Below, in pieces: positions 1-8,679 of a stretch of DNA of 64,000 nt; within the stretch, counting starts at the first letter, position 1, and every line of letters starts with the position of its first letter. The notes below the pieces were generated by a model. That model was given only the letters and a program-made list of their open reading frames with translations, did no database searches and was not told the origin of the DNA. The position numbers and the translations under genes were made by a program. The stretch is from Abditibacterium sp. (GTDB taxonomy: Bacteria; Armatimonadota; Abditibacteriia; Abditibacteriales; Abditibacteriaceae). Location: the NCBI GenBank assembly GCA_030448265.1, contig JAUJNG010000014.1:1-64000 (forward strand), read 5' to 3'.

Positions 1-13
1 CGCTACTACAAAC

Positions 14-931
14 CTACGAGGGCAGCTTCGCGCCGTCCGCTTCGCGCCAGCGCCGGTGCAGCCACAGCCACTGGTCGGGATGGGCGCGGATAATCGATTC
101 CAGTTCGCCCACCACGCGGCGCGTGCCGGCCAAAACGGCGGCTTCTTTGTCGCCCGCCGATTCCACATTCCAGCCTGGGAAAATGCGCGCCACGATGCGC
201 CCATCGCTCAAAAACGGGCGCCGCCGCACCCCGAACGCGGGCACCACCCGCGCGCCCGATAAGAGCGCCAGTCGCGCCAGAGCCGTCCACACCCGCGTCG
301 GCTGGCCGAAAAACGGGAGCAGGGCGCCTTCGTTTCCGGCGTGCTGGTCGGGCAAAATGCCCAGCGCTTCGTTGCGCTTCAAAACCCGCAAAGGCGCGCG
401 CCCGTTTTCATATTTGGAAATCACCGCGACATTTTGTGCGGCGCGCGAAGCGTCGATGAAATTTTGCACGCCCGTGTTGGAAGTCGGGCGCGCTACGACG
501 GTGAGGCTCAGCCTTTGCGCGGCGCTCGCGCCCATCAATTCCCAGTTGCCGACGTGCGCCGTCAGCAGAATCACGCCTCGTCCCGCCGCGAAGCCGTTTT
601 CGACGTGTTCATAGCCCGCTTCGCTGCACCGGCGCGCGATTTCGGCGGGCGATGCGACGCGCGCGTGCATAAATTCGGCGAAAGTCATCCCGAAATTGAC
701 GCACGAGCGCCGCGCGAGCTGATTCGCCCGCGCGCTCGACTCGCCCAGCGCGAGACGGATGTTGTTCACCGCGATGCTCCGCCGGTGCCCCAGCGCGCCG
801 TAAAGCGCCAGACCCAGCCAATTGCCCGCGTAGCGACAGGCGTCGAAATCGAGCGCCTCGAACGCGCTCCCGACCGCGCCCATCAAGCGTGGTTCGAGCG
901 CGGCGCGCAGACCGGTTTCGTTTTGGCTCAC
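14..931 (-). CDS. lpxL: Lipid A biosynthesis acyltransferase (LpxL/HtrB family)
   Basis: Membrane-associated acyltransferase that would add a secondary acyl chain to the Kdo-lipid A precursor. The family hallmark H-x4-(D/E) is present as HVGNWE (about residue 124), followed by a conserved LPDQHAGNEG-like block and the C-terminal HPDQWLWLHRRW signature of the LpxL/LpxM fold. I chose the GTG at 929-931 because it overlaps the upstream stop codon by 4 bases (GTGA) and gives 305 residues, the usual family length. An ATG at 881-883 is the alternative; a longer upstream extension would run antiparallel-fashion through the previous gene in another frame. Last gene of the lipid A operon. The acyl-chain specificity cannot be read from the sequence. 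Confidence 0.9.
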   Translation of the reverse strand: MSQNETGLRAALEPRLMGAVGSAFEALDFDACRYAGNWLGLALYGALGHRRSIAVNNIRLALGESSARANQLARRSCVNFGMTFAEFMHARVASPAEIARRCSEAGYEHVENGFAAGRGVILLTAHVGNWELMGASAAQRLSLTVVARPTSNTGVQNFIDASRAAQNVAVISKYENGRAPLRVLKRNEALGILPDQHAGNEGALLPFFGQPTRVWTALARLALLSGARVVPAFGVRRRPFLSDGRIVARIFPGWNVESAGDKEAAVLAGTRRVVGELESIIRAHPDQWLWLHRRWREADGAKLPS

Positions 932-1281
932 GAAGTTGGCTCCAACGCTTCGGCGCGCACCCAGAGATGGGGCGGCGCGGCCTCGAAATACTTGAAAAGC
1001 GCCGGACAGAGCCAGCCTTCGCTCTCGTATTCGACGGCGCGATACCACCAGCCGCCGGCTTCTTCGCGCGCGCGTTCGAGATGAACCTGGGCGCCAGGAA
1101 ACGCTTGCGGTGCGAAAAGGAGGCGAAAACCGTTGTGGGCATCCGGAATATCGGTGACCAGGCGCTCGATCATGGCGGGAATGCCCGCAACGAACGGCTC
1201 GGCGAGGAGGCCAACGCGCTCGTCATCGAAGGCCCAGGTTCCGGCGCGTTTGTAGGGTTGAATCACGAAAAGGGAGTTCAT
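928..1281 (-). CDS. Small conserved protein inside the lipid A operon (DUF6717-like)
   Basis: A 117-residue protein beginning MNSLFVIQPYKRAGTWAF and ending with a conserved EGWLCPALFKYF block. I recall this family as DUF6717, a conserved protein of unknown function; that assignment is from memory. It has no signal peptide or membrane segment and is rich in aromatic residues. Its ATG overlaps the lpxK stop by 4 bases and its stop overlaps the lpxL GTG by 4 bases, so it appears translationally coupled to both neighbours. The position suggests a role linked to lipid A or envelope synthesis, but this is inference only. Confidence 0.8.
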   Translation of the reverse strand: MNSLFVIQPYKRAGTWAFDDERVGLLAEPFVAGIPAMIERLVTDIPDAHNGFRLLFAPQAFPGAQVHLERAREEAGGWWYRAVEYESEGWLCPALFKYFEAAPPHLWVRAEALEPTS

Positions 1282-2312
1282 GAGGGCCAAAGTTTGCTCG
1301 AAATCGCGAGTTGAAGCCCAGTTTCGTTCTCGATTTCCAACCCGATATGCAGCGTCAGAAGCGGCCCGCCAAACCACGCGAGGTCGAGTTTCACGGCGTC
1401 TTTTTCGGTCGTGACGACGGGCAGTTGGTCGAACTGCGCGCTTTGATAAGCGTTGAGTTGGGCCGCGACTTCGAACCACGCGAAATCGTTTTGCTGCCAC
1501 CGGTGATGGTCGCCGCGCTCGCGTTTGAGGCGCACGATCTCACTCGCGCCCAGCGAGGCGAGCATTTCATAAAACTGCGCGTTGTCGGCCAGGCCCGCGA
1601 AGGCTTTGACCTTTTGCTTTTTGATCCAGTCGAGGGGCAAAATCTCGCCGCTTTTTTGTTCCACAAACTCGCGCGGCGCGTGATGGGCCGCGAAAATCGG
1701 CGCGCTCGTCCATTTTTGGAGTTCCTGGCGTGAGTTCTCCATTTGTTCGGGCGTGGCGCGCTGGGCCCGCGTGAGCAAAATCGCGTCGGCACGAGAAAGG
1801 GCCGCAGGTTCCTCGCGCAGACGGCCCAGGGGCAAAAGATGGCCGTTGCCGAGCGGATTTTGGGCGTCGAGGAGGACTAAATCGAAGGCGCGCGGCAGGC
1901 TCCAAAACTGAAAACCGTCGTCCAGAAGGACGATTTCGGCGCCGTTTTCGACCGCGATTTCAACCGCGCGATGGCGGTCGGCGCCAATCGAAACGATGGC
2001 CCTGGGCAAAGCGCGCGCGTGGGCGATGGCTTCGTCGCCCGCTTCGTCGGCGCCCAAAAGCACGGTTTTACCGTCCGAAACTAAGGCGCCCGCTTCCGAC
2101 AATTTGCCGCCGTAGCCGCGCGAGGCGATGCCGATTTTCCACTCTTCATCGAGCAGCAAACGCGCCAGCCATTGCACGGCGGGCGTTTTGCCGGTTCCAC
2201 CGCTCGTCAAATTGCCGATGGAGACGATGGGGCAGGGCGATTTTTCAGTGTCGCGGCGCGCTAAATTGGCGGCGCGGCGCTTTTGCATGGTGCGGCGATA
2301 AATCCATTCCAT
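1278..2312 (-). CDS. lpxK: Tetraacyldisaccharide 4'-kinase
   Basis: Inner-membrane kinase that phosphorylates the 4' position of the lipid A disaccharide. The N-terminal P-loop of the family is clear: PIVSIGNLTSGGTGKTP at roughly residues 28-44, and an LLDDGFQ block follows, as in LpxK. The ATG at 2310-2312 gives 344 residues. A GTG six codons upstream lies inside an inverted repeat, so I did not use it. The gene sits between waaA and a small conserved gene with which it overlaps by 4 bases. The C-terminal part (VVTTEKDAVKL) also matches the family. Confidence 0.94.
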   Translation of the reverse strand: MEWIYRRTMQKRRAANLARRDTEKSPCPIVSIGNLTSGGTGKTPAVQWLARLLLDEEWKIGIASRGYGGKLSEAGALVSDGKTVLLGADEAGDEAIAHARALPRAIVSIGADRHRAVEIAVENGAEIVLLDDGFQFWSLPRAFDLVLLDAQNPLGNGHLLPLGRLREEPAALSRADAILLTRAQRATPEQMENSRQELQKWTSAPIFAAHHAPREFVEQKSGEILPLDWIKKQKVKAFAGLADNAQFYEMLASLGASEIVRLKRERGDHHRWQQNDFAWFEVAAQLNAYQSAQFDQLPVVTTEKDAVKLDLAWFGGPLLTLHIGLEIENETGLQLAISSKLWPS

Positions 2313-2321
2313 GGGCTTTAG

Positions 2322-2414
2322 ATTAACCACAGAGACACAGAGGCACAGAGATTTTTTGCGAACAAAAGCATGATTTCTCTATTTTCTCTGTGTCTCCGCG
2401 TCTCTGTGGTTAAT
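2322..2414. repeat. Inverted repeat, CACAGAGACACAGAG family (copy 1)
   Basis: Two arms of about 30 bases (2322-2351 and about 2385-2414), nearly reverse complementary, around a short AT-rich loop. The arms are built from the motif CACAGAGACACAGAGG. A second, diverged member lies at 21113-21198. The right arm overlaps the last codons of waaA, whose C-terminus therefore ends in repeat-derived residues (NHRDAETQRK). Confidence 0.85.
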
Positions 2415-3683
2415 TTCCTCCTTGATTTTCTGCGCCATACGTCGCGCCGCGCCTTGATGCGGCGCGAGCGCGGTTGCGACACGACTTGCGAATTCGGGGC
2501 GCGAAGTGCGCGGTGCATCGAGCCACGTCACAATATCCTCGAAGAAAATGCGCGGGTCTTGCGCCATCGTGCCCAATTTATGCGCCACGAGCAGTTCGGA
2601 CTGCGCCACGAAATTATGCACGAAGGGCCCAAACCCCACCGGCACGCCGCGCAAAACCGGTTCGAGCAGGTTGTGGCCGCCGCGATTGATGAGCGAACCG
2701 CCCACAAAAGCGAAATCGGCGACCGCATAAAAATCGCCCAGTTCGCCGACCGAATCGAGCAAAAATACCGCGCCTTTTGACCAGCTTTCGCGGCTCGAAC
2801 GGGTGATCACCTTGAATCCCGCCGCTTCAGTTAGCGCCGCGACTTCCCCGAAGCGATGCGGGTGGCGCGGCGCCAGAGCGAGGCGTAATTCGGTTTTCTG
2901 GCGCGCGATGCCCAGAAAAATCTCTTCCTCGCCCGCGTGCGTCGAGCCGCACACCAGAACTTCGTCCTCTTCGCTCAAACCTAATTCCTGGCGCCACTGA
3001 CGGCGCAAGGTTTCGCTTTCGAGCGGCGGGCTTTCAAGTTTGACATCGCCCGTCACTTCGATCTTTGACTTCGGCACGCCGAGTTTTTTTAAGCGCTGAG
3101 CGTCTTCGTGGCCACGCATCAAAAACAGCGAGATGTTGCCGCTCATCCATTTCCACAATGGGCCGAGTCGGGGGGCAGTATTGAGTAGGTTGTCCGACAC
3201 GCGCCCGTTTACTAAAAACGTGGGGATGCCGCGTCTGCGCGCCAGATGGAGCAAATTGGGCCACAGTTCGGTTTCGACAAACCCAATCGCGTCGGGCCGC
3301 AGCGCGTTCAAAACACGACTTTGGATGAGTGCGAGATCGAGCGGAAAGTAGAAAATCGCGTCCACTTCGCGGTTTTGGAGCAGGGTTTTGGCGATGTCGT
3401 GGCCGGTGTCGGTGGTGGACGACAGCGCGATTTGAACGCCTGGAATCTCCTCTTTGAGAGCGCGCGCAATGGGCCGCGCCGCCATCGTTTCGCCGACAGA
3501 GACGGCGTGAAGCCAGACTTTAGGCGCGTTCATCTGTCCGAATGCCCGCATTTGTGGCGTGATGCGACCCCACTGCGCCGCGAAACTTTGCGGCGATTTT
3601 TTCTGGATGAAGCGGCGATGGAGGGTGTAGAGCCACAGCGCTGGGAGAAAGGGGGCGAGCAGGGCGTTGAAAAGGGGGAACAT
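2379..3683 (-). CDS. waaA: 3-deoxy-D-manno-octulosonic acid (Kdo) transferase
   Basis: Inner-membrane glycosyltransferase adding Kdo to the lipid A precursor. An N-terminal hydrophobic anchor (residues 1-20) is followed by the family block KVWLHAVSVGE around residue 60 and by the C-terminal nucleotide-sugar block GGSLINRGGHNLLEP. The ATG at 3681-3683 gives 434 residues, the normal length. An upstream GTG start would add seven residues encoded by a palindromic element and is rejected. The final residues are encoded by the inverted repeat at 2322-2414, suggesting the repeat landed at the 3' end and replaced the original stop. Next gene downstream is lpxK. Confidence 0.93.
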   Translation of the reverse strand: MFPLFNALLAPFLPALWLYTLHRRFIQKKSPQSFAAQWGRITPQMRAFGQMNAPKVWLHAVSVGETMAARPIARALKEEIPGVQIALSSTTDTGHDIAKTLLQNREVDAIFYFPLDLALIQSRVLNALRPDAIGFVETELWPNLLHLARRRGIPTFLVNGRVSDNLLNTAPRLGPLWKWMSGNISLFLMRGHEDAQRLKKLGVPKSKIEVTGDVKLESPPLESETLRRQWRQELGLSEEDEVLVCGSTHAGEEEIFLGIARQKTELRLALAPRHPHRFGEVAALTEAAGFKVITRSSRESWSKGAVFLLDSVGELGDFYAVADFAFVGGSLINRGGHNLLEPVLRGVPVGFGPFVHNFVAQSELLVAHKLGTMAQDPRIFFEDIVTWLDAPRTSRPEFASRVATALAPHQGAARRMAQKIKEEINHRDAETQRK

Positions 3684-3698
3684 GAGATGTCGCGTTTT

Positions 3699-3884
3699 CC
3701 GCACTACGTGCGGCCCTCACCCGCCGCTTCGCGGCACCCTCTCCCGCAAGCGGGAGAAGGAGAACGCGCGCAGCTTCAACCGAGCAGTGAGTAACAGTGA
3801 AAACACGAAAGTAGCAGTCTCTCCTTCTCCCGCTTGCGGGAGAGGGTGCCGCGAAGCGGCGGGTGAGGGCCGCACGTAGTGCGG
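3699..3884. repeat. Long palindromic element, CTCTCCCGCAAGCGGGAG family (copy 1)
   Basis: About 186 bases with arms of roughly 60 bases that are almost perfect reverse complements (start CCGCACTACGTGCGG, end CCGCACGTAGTGCGG) around a loop of about 60 bases. The element fills the gap between msbA and waaA. A second copy at 24954-25161 shares both the arms and, in the opposite orientation, the loop (motif AACCGAGCAG..GAGTAACAGTGAAA), so it is a true dispersed element, not a chance hairpin. Confidence 0.9.
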
Positions 3885-3891
3885 GGCTAAC

Positions 3892-5772
3892 TCAAGCGCT
3901 CACTGCCAACTCCCCGACCACCATTTCTTCGTCCCCGCGTTTGGCCTGAAAACTCTGCATTTCATACAACCGAAAATACTGCCCGCGCTCCGCCAAAAGC
4001 TGCGCGTGCGTGCCGCTTTCGATGATTTTACCGCTATCCAAAACCAAAATGCGGTCGGCATTGACAATAGTGGAAAAACGATGCGCGATAATCAGCGTGG
4101 TGCGCCCTCGCATCAGTTCGTTCAGCGCGTCCTGCACCAAACCTTCGCTTTCGGCATCGAGCGCCGAAGTCGCTTCGTCCAGAATAAGCAGTTTCGGGTC
4201 GCGCAGCAGGGCGCGCGCGATGGCGAGGCGCTGGCGTTGCCCGCCGGAAAAACCACCGCCGCGTTCGCCGATGGGGGCGTCGTAGCCTTCGGGGAGATGG
4301 CGGATGAATTCGTCGGCGTGGGCGCGCTGGGCGGCTGCGATGATTTGCTGCGTTGTCGCATCGGGCGAGCCGTAGGCGATGTTGTCGCGCAGCGTGCCGT
4401 GAAAGAGGGTGATGTCCTGCGGCACGGCGCCGATGAGATCGCGCAGCGATTGCAACCGCACGTCGCGCAAATCGTGGCCGTCGAGCGTGATACGCCCGAT
4501 TTTGGGATCGTAAAGGCGCGGCACGAGCGCGGCAATGGTCGATTTGCCGCTTCCCGAAAGCCCCGCCAGAGCCACGACTTCGCCAGGCTTGATTTCGAAA
4601 GAGATGTCGTGCAAGACGTCGGGGCCATCGTCGTAGGCGAAGCGCACGTTTTCGAACTTCAAGTGGCCCTGAACTTTGGTTTTGGGCAGTTCGAGGGCAT
4701 CGGGCGCGTCTTTGATTTCGGGCTGGGCGTCCAGCACTTCCCACAAGCGCTCGGCGGCGGCGTCGGCGCTGCGGAACATATTGCTCAGGCTCGCAATCGC
4801 CTTGAACTGCATCGCGCAACGGTGCATCGCGAAGAGGAAGACGAGCAGATTTTCCGGCTTCATGCCGCGCGAGGCGCCAAACCACAACACGATCAGGACT
4901 CCCATGTAACCCACAAACTCGATGATCGGCGCGAGGCCGGCCTGAATGCGAATCGGCGTCATGGTGCGCTTGTAGGCTTCCTGATTCACCGCGTTGAACT
5001 GCGCGATTTCGTGGTTTTTGGTGCCGAAAGTCTGAATCAAGCGCATCGCGGCGATTTTTTCCTGGAGATAGTTGGTCAGTTCGGCCAGTTGGCGCTGCAA
5101 ACTGGTCGTCGCGCCGCGAATTTTCTTTCCGGCGCGATTGATGAGAAAGGCAACCGGCGGCAAAATCAGGAAGATGAAAAGCGAAAGCTGCCAGTTCTGC
5201 GAAAACATGAAAACCAGCGCGCCCAGCACTTCAATCGGCGAGCGAATCGCGGTAATCACGGCGACGGTGAGAACGGTTTGGAGCGCGCCCAGGTCGTTGG
5301 TGAGGCGGCTCATCAGTTCGCCGGTGCGCCGTTGTTCGAAGTAGCCGACCGGCAGTTCCTGCATATGGGCGAAAAGTCGCGCGCGCAGTTGGGTGAGGAT
5401 GCGCTGTCCGGTGCGCTGGATGAGATAGGTGAGCGCGAAATCGACCACAACGCGCGCCACCGCCCAGAGCAGAAAGACGAGCATGAAAAAGTTGACCTGA
5501 CGCATCATCTCGCCCTTGTCGGCTCTGGCGTTGACGAGAGAGCGAAACAGCGCGCCGAGTTCGCTGTCGGAGGTGCCGCGCGCGAGGGCGGCATTTAATT
5601 TCCCGACTAACTTTTCGGGGGAGGCGACATTGAGAATTCCACTTAAGACGTTTTGAAACAAGTAAAGAAACGCCCACGCAAGCAAACCCGACAACACCAT
5701 GAACACAATCGAAAATGCGATGGATTTGGCGTGCGGGCGGATAAAGGGCAGAAGCCGTTGAAGATTTTCCAT
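3892..5772 (-). CDS. msbA: MsbA-type lipid A flippase ABC transporter (fused membrane and ATPase domains)
   Basis: Half-size ABC exporter, 626 residues. An N-terminal six-helix membrane domain (about residues 20-330) precedes the ATPase domain with Walker A GLSGSGKST (about residue 405), the signature FSGGQRQRLAIARA (about 507) and Walker B LLILDEATSALD (about 530). The family moves lipid A-core across the inner membrane, and its place between lpxB and waaA strongly supports that role over drug export. The ATG at 5770-5772 is chosen because residues before it in the longer frame are proline-rich and derive from a short inverted repeat. Both intergenic gaps around it hold palindromes. Confidence 0.9.
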   Translation of the reverse strand: MENLQRLLPFIRPHAKSIAFSIVFMVLSGLLAWAFLYLFQNVLSGILNVASPEKLVGKLNAALARGTSDSELGALFRSLVNARADKGEMMRQVNFFMLVFLLWAVARVVVDFALTYLIQRTGQRILTQLRARLFAHMQELPVGYFEQRRTGELMSRLTNDLGALQTVLTVAVITAIRSPIEVLGALVFMFSQNWQLSLFIFLILPPVAFLINRAGKKIRGATTSLQRQLAELTNYLQEKIAAMRLIQTFGTKNHEIAQFNAVNQEAYKRTMTPIRIQAGLAPIIEFVGYMGVLIVLWFGASRGMKPENLLVFLFAMHRCAMQFKAIASLSNMFRSADAAAERLWEVLDAQPEIKDAPDALELPKTKVQGHLKFENVRFAYDDGPDVLHDISFEIKPGEVVALAGLSGSGKSTIAALVPRLYDPKIGRITLDGHDLRDVRLQSLRDLIGAVPQDITLFHGTLRDNIAYGSPDATTQQIIAAAQRAHADEFIRHLPEGYDAPIGERGGGFSGGQRQRLAIARALLRDPKLLILDEATSALDAESEGLVQDALNELMRGRTTLIIAHRFSTIVNADRILVLDSGKIIESGTHAQLLAERGQYFRLYEMQSFQAKRGDEEMVVGELAVSA

Positions 5773-5790
5773 AAATGGGGTGGCTGGGTC

Positions 5791-5838
5791 GTTGGGTGGT
5801 TGAGGTCGTTCAACCACCTAACTACCTAACCACCCAAC
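5791..5838. repeat. Short imperfect inverted repeat between lpxB and msbA
   Basis: GTTGGGTGGTTGAGG faces AACTACCTAACCACCCAAC. The hairpin is imperfect, overlaps the last codons of lpxB and lies just before msbA. It may be an eroded member of the palindromic repeats found in other gaps. Confidence 0.6.
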
Positions 5839-6968
5839 ACCATTTCTTCCACCAAATCGGCGGTTTGGTGCGTGGCAGTGTAAGGCAAATTTTCGCCCAG
5901 AGATTGGCAAACCAGCGCGTAATCGGCGCGCATTCGCGCCGTGCGCTCCTCGTTTTCGAGAATCTCGCCAAGGGCCGCCGCGATTTTGTCGGCGCGGCAG
6001 TCGTCGCCCAGAAGTTCGGGCACGGCGCCGCGTTCGAGGATGATATTGGGCATCGCCACAAAGGGCATTTTTTTGAGCAAACCCGTCAGGCGCACCTGAG
6101 CGCGCAAAAGGGCCGGAACATCGTAAACCACGACCTGGGGCGCACCGGCGACGGCGGCTTCGAGCGTGGAGGTGCCGCTTTTGACAATCGCAGCGTCGCA
6201 GGCGCGGAGCAGGTCGAAAGCGCGGTTTTCGACGATTTCCACCTCGCCGCTGAAGAGTTTGCGGAGTCTGGCGGTCGTTCCGGTCGTCGCGGCGACGAAA
6301 AAGCGGGCGTCGAAACGTCGGCGCAGAATTTCGACGGCGCCCGCGATGTGCGGCGCGATGACGCGGCGTTCCAGAGCGCGCGAGCCTGGCAAAAGAGCGA
6401 TGAATTTTTGAGATTCCCCAACCCCAAACTCGGCGCGCACTTCGTCGCGCGATTTCGCGGCGCGCGCCGTTTCCAAAATTGGATGCCCGACCCACTGCGC
6501 GCTACCGCCCGCTTCAATTAATCGCCGCGCCGACCACTCGAACGGCGTCGCAATCGCCTGGCACAACGGTGCGATGGACAATCCGCCCGAACCCAACTTT
6601 TGCCACGAACGCGGCGGAAAATAGTAGAGAACTGGAATGCCGAGCCGCTTCAAATCGGGCAACAGCCGCGCGTTGAAGCCGCCCCAATCGCACAAAATCG
6701 CGGCGTCAGGCCGGTTGTTTTGGAGCCAGCGCAGAGCGCGAAAACGCAGCCGCAGGGTCTGGGGCAAAATCGCCAGTGCTGAAGCGAAACCGATCACACC
6801 CAGTTCCGAGGTATCGCCCAGCATTTGCGCGCCCGTCGCGCGAATTTTCGAGCCGCCCAGCGCGCAGATTTTCCAGTCGGGATGACGCTTCAGCAGTTCC
6901 GCGAGGAGAAGCGAACAATGAAAATCACCGGAAAGGTCGCCAGCGCTGACAAACAATGTTTTGGACAC
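5826..6968 (-). CDS. lpxB: Lipid-A-disaccharide synthase
   Basis: Glycosyltransferase joining UDP-2,3-diacyl-GlcN and lipid X to form the lipid A disaccharide. The N-terminal motif SAGDLSGDFH (about residues 8-17) and the C-terminal KSGTSTLEAA block are typical of LpxB. I chose the GTG at 6966-6968, giving 380 residues, the family's usual length. The 20 extra residues of the longer frame are encoded by an inverted repeat (6975-7067) and have no LpxB character. Transcribed after the fabZ-lpxA fusion, which makes the precursor two steps earlier. Confidence 0.92.
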   Translation of the reverse strand: MSKTLFVSAGDLSGDFHCSLLLAELLKRHPDWKICALGGSKIRATGAQMLGDTSELGVIGFASALAILPQTLRLRFRALRWLQNNRPDAAILCDWGGFNARLLPDLKRLGIPVLYYFPPRSWQKLGSGGLSIAPLCQAIATPFEWSARRLIEAGGSAQWVGHPILETARAAKSRDEVRAEFGVGESQKFIALLPGSRALERRVIAPHIAGAVEILRRRFDARFFVAATTGTTARLRKLFSGEVEIVENRAFDLLRACDAAIVKSGTSTLEAAVAGAPQVVVYDVPALLRAQVRLTGLLKKMPFVAMPNIILERGAVPELLGDDCRADKIAAALGEILENEERTARMRADYALVCQSLGENLPYTATHQTADLVEEMVLGG

Positions 6969-6974
6969 GGTTTG

Positions 6975-7067
6975 GAGCGGAGGAGCGCAGGAGCAGAGGA
7001 GCGGTGGTGAGTTGGGGTCTCGATGCACCCTTTCTCCTCCGCTCCTGCGCTCCTGCGCTCCTCCGCT
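6975..7067. repeat. Inverted repeat of GGAGCGCAGGAGCG type
   Basis: Left arm of 30 bases (6975-7004) made of GAGCGGAGGAGCGCAGGAGC units faces a 34-base right arm (7034-7067) of GCTCCTGCGCTCCTCCGCT type. It fills the whole gap between the fabZ-lpxA stop and the lpxB start. No second copy was seen in the window. Confidence 0.8.
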
Positions 7068-7069
7068 GG

Positions 7070-8533
7070 TTAAAGGTGCGAAACCTCGTCCTGGCGCCCC
7101 AAACGCCCGTCGCGCACGCGCTCGATGAAGGAAATCAGGTATTCAATCGTGGGACTCGACGGCACTTCGGCGTGAACGCGCTCGATGGCCTGGGAGGTGT
7201 TGAGGCCCGAGCGAAAGAGCAGTTTGAACGCGTTGCCGACTTGATTGCGCTCTTCGGTGCCCACGCCGTTGCGCCGCAGGCCGCGCGTGTTGAGGCCGTG
7301 AATCTTGGCGGGGCGCCCGTCGGCGATGCAAAACGGCGGCACGTCCTGCACCACTTTGGAAAGCCCGCCCACCATCGCCATTTTGCCGATATGCACGAAC
7401 TGGTGGATCCCCACGAAACCGCCGATCACGCACTTGTCCTCGATGGTGACGTGGCCCGACACGCCCGTCGAGTTGGAGATCATCGTGTTCGAGCCAACCA
7501 CGCAGTTGTGGCCGATGTGAACATAGGCCATGAGCAGGTTGTTGTCACCCAGAATCGTGGCTTCGCCTTCGCCCGTGGCGCGGTGGATGGTGACCATTTC
7601 GCGCAGAATGTTGTTGTCGCCGATTTTGAGGTGCGATTCTTCGCCCTTGTATTTCATGTCCTGCGGCTCGTGGCCCAGCACGACGTGCGACCAGATGCGG
7701 CAGTTTTTGCCAATCGAGGTGCCGCGCTTGACCACGACGTGCGATTCCAGACTGGTGCCTTCGCCGATGCGCGTGTTGGCCTCGACAATGCAAAACGGGC
7801 CAACCGAAACGCCCTCGGCGAGATGGGCCTGGGGGTCGATGATGGCGGTCGGGTGAATGTTAGGCTTTGGAGCCGTGCCGTTGAGCGCGGGCGAACTTGG
7901 GCCGTTGGCCCGCGCGGGAGCCGTCGGGGGAATCGCAGCGAGCGGTTTTTCCACCGCCACGTTTTGAATCACGCCAGGATGGGCGTTTTGAACCACCGCC
8001 TGCGCCGACGAATCGGTAGTGGTCATGAAGGCGTAGTCGGCCTCGACCACGATCTGCCCGTCAACGCGCCCGATGACCTGCGCTTTGCAGTAAGCGCCTC
8101 GCAAAATTTGCAGCGTCGCTTCGGTGACGAGTTGATCGCCAGGACGCACCGGCTGGAGAAAACGCGCATTTTCGACTTTGGCGAAATAAGAGAGCGCGCC
8201 CGCCGTGTTGCGCGTGACCAGAATCAAAACGCCCGCGACCTGCGCCATCGCTTCCAGAATCAAAACGCCTGGCATGACGGGATGGCCAGGAAAATGGCCC
8301 TGAAAAAATTCTTCGGTCGAAGAGACGTTTTTGAGGCCGACGCAGCGATGTCCTGGCTCAAGTTCGGTGATTTTATCGACCAGCAGAAGCGGGTAGCGGT
8401 GGGGCAAAATCTTGGTGATTTCGTCCCAGCCGAGCGGGAGCGGCGGAAGCGGAAGCGTTTCGCGGGCCATCATGACGCGCGAGTTATGCGGCGAACGGAC
8501 TTGCGGATTGGAAATTTCGGCGGTTTCAGACAT
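7070..8533 (-). CDS. Fused FabZ dehydratase - LpxA acyltransferase
   Basis: Two enzymes in one 487-residue chain. Residues about 33-172 are FabZ, 3-hydroxyacyl-ACP dehydratase, with the active-site block FFQGHFPGHPVMPG (His80) and LILEAMAQ (Glu94). Residues about 226-487 are LpxA, UDP-GlcNAc 3-O-acyltransferase: hexapeptide repeats, the MAYVHIGHNC pair of histidines (339 and 342, matching E. coli His122/His125), His361 and the GIHQF His377. A Pro/Ala-rich linker of about 50 residues joins them. Both domains look catalytically intact. FabZ and LpxA compete for the same 3-hydroxyacyl-ACP, so the fusion couples membrane-lipid and lipid A supply. It is the first lipid A gene of this operon; lpxC and lpxD are not in the window. 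Confidence 0.95.
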   Translation of the reverse strand: MSETAEISNPQVRSPHNSRVMMARETLPLPPLPLGWDEITKILPHRYPLLLVDKITELEPGHRCVGLKNVSSTEEFFQGHFPGHPVMPGVLILEAMAQVAGVLILVTRNTAGALSYFAKVENARFLQPVRPGDQLVTEATLQILRGAYCKAQVIGRVDGQIVVEADYAFMTTTDSSAQAVVQNAHPGVIQNVAVEKPLAAIPPTAPARANGPSSPALNGTAPKPNIHPTAIIDPQAHLAEGVSVGPFCIVEANTRIGEGTSLESHVVVKRGTSIGKNCRIWSHVVLGHEPQDMKYKGEESHLKIGDNNILREMVTIHRATGEGEATILGDNNLLMAYVHIGHNCVVGSNTMISNSTGVSGHVTIEDKCVIGGFVGIHQFVHIGKMAMVGGLSKVVQDVPPFCIADGRPAKIHGLNTRGLRRNGVGTEERNQVGNAFKLLFRSGLNTSQAIERVHAEVPSSPTIEYLISFIERVRDGRLGRQDEVSHL

Positions 8534-8589
8534 GGGATTTCTTCAAAAGATTGTAGCAAAGCGGACAAACGAGGCGTTCGCGGTGAAGC

Positions 8590-8664
8590 GTAGGGACACG
8601 GCGTGTCGTGTCCGGTCGATGCCCTCTTACTCTTTCCAACGGACACGACACGTCGTGTCCCTAC
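8590..8664. repeat. Inverted repeat of GGGACACG..CGTGTCCC type
   Basis: A 25-base left arm (8590-8614, GTAGGGACACGGCGTGTCG...) and a 25-base right arm (8640-8664) are near-perfect reverse complements around a 25-base loop. It lies between nagZ and fabZ-lpxA, both on the minus strand, and could act as an intergenic hairpin, though it lacks the T-run of a terminator. Confidence 0.85.
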
Positions 8665-8679
8665 GGAGGCAAAACGCCG

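Noticed and set aside
6956..8593. Open frame of 545 codons antisense to fabZ-lpxA
   Set aside because: It covers a gene whose active-site residues are all conserved; the antisense translation shows no domain.
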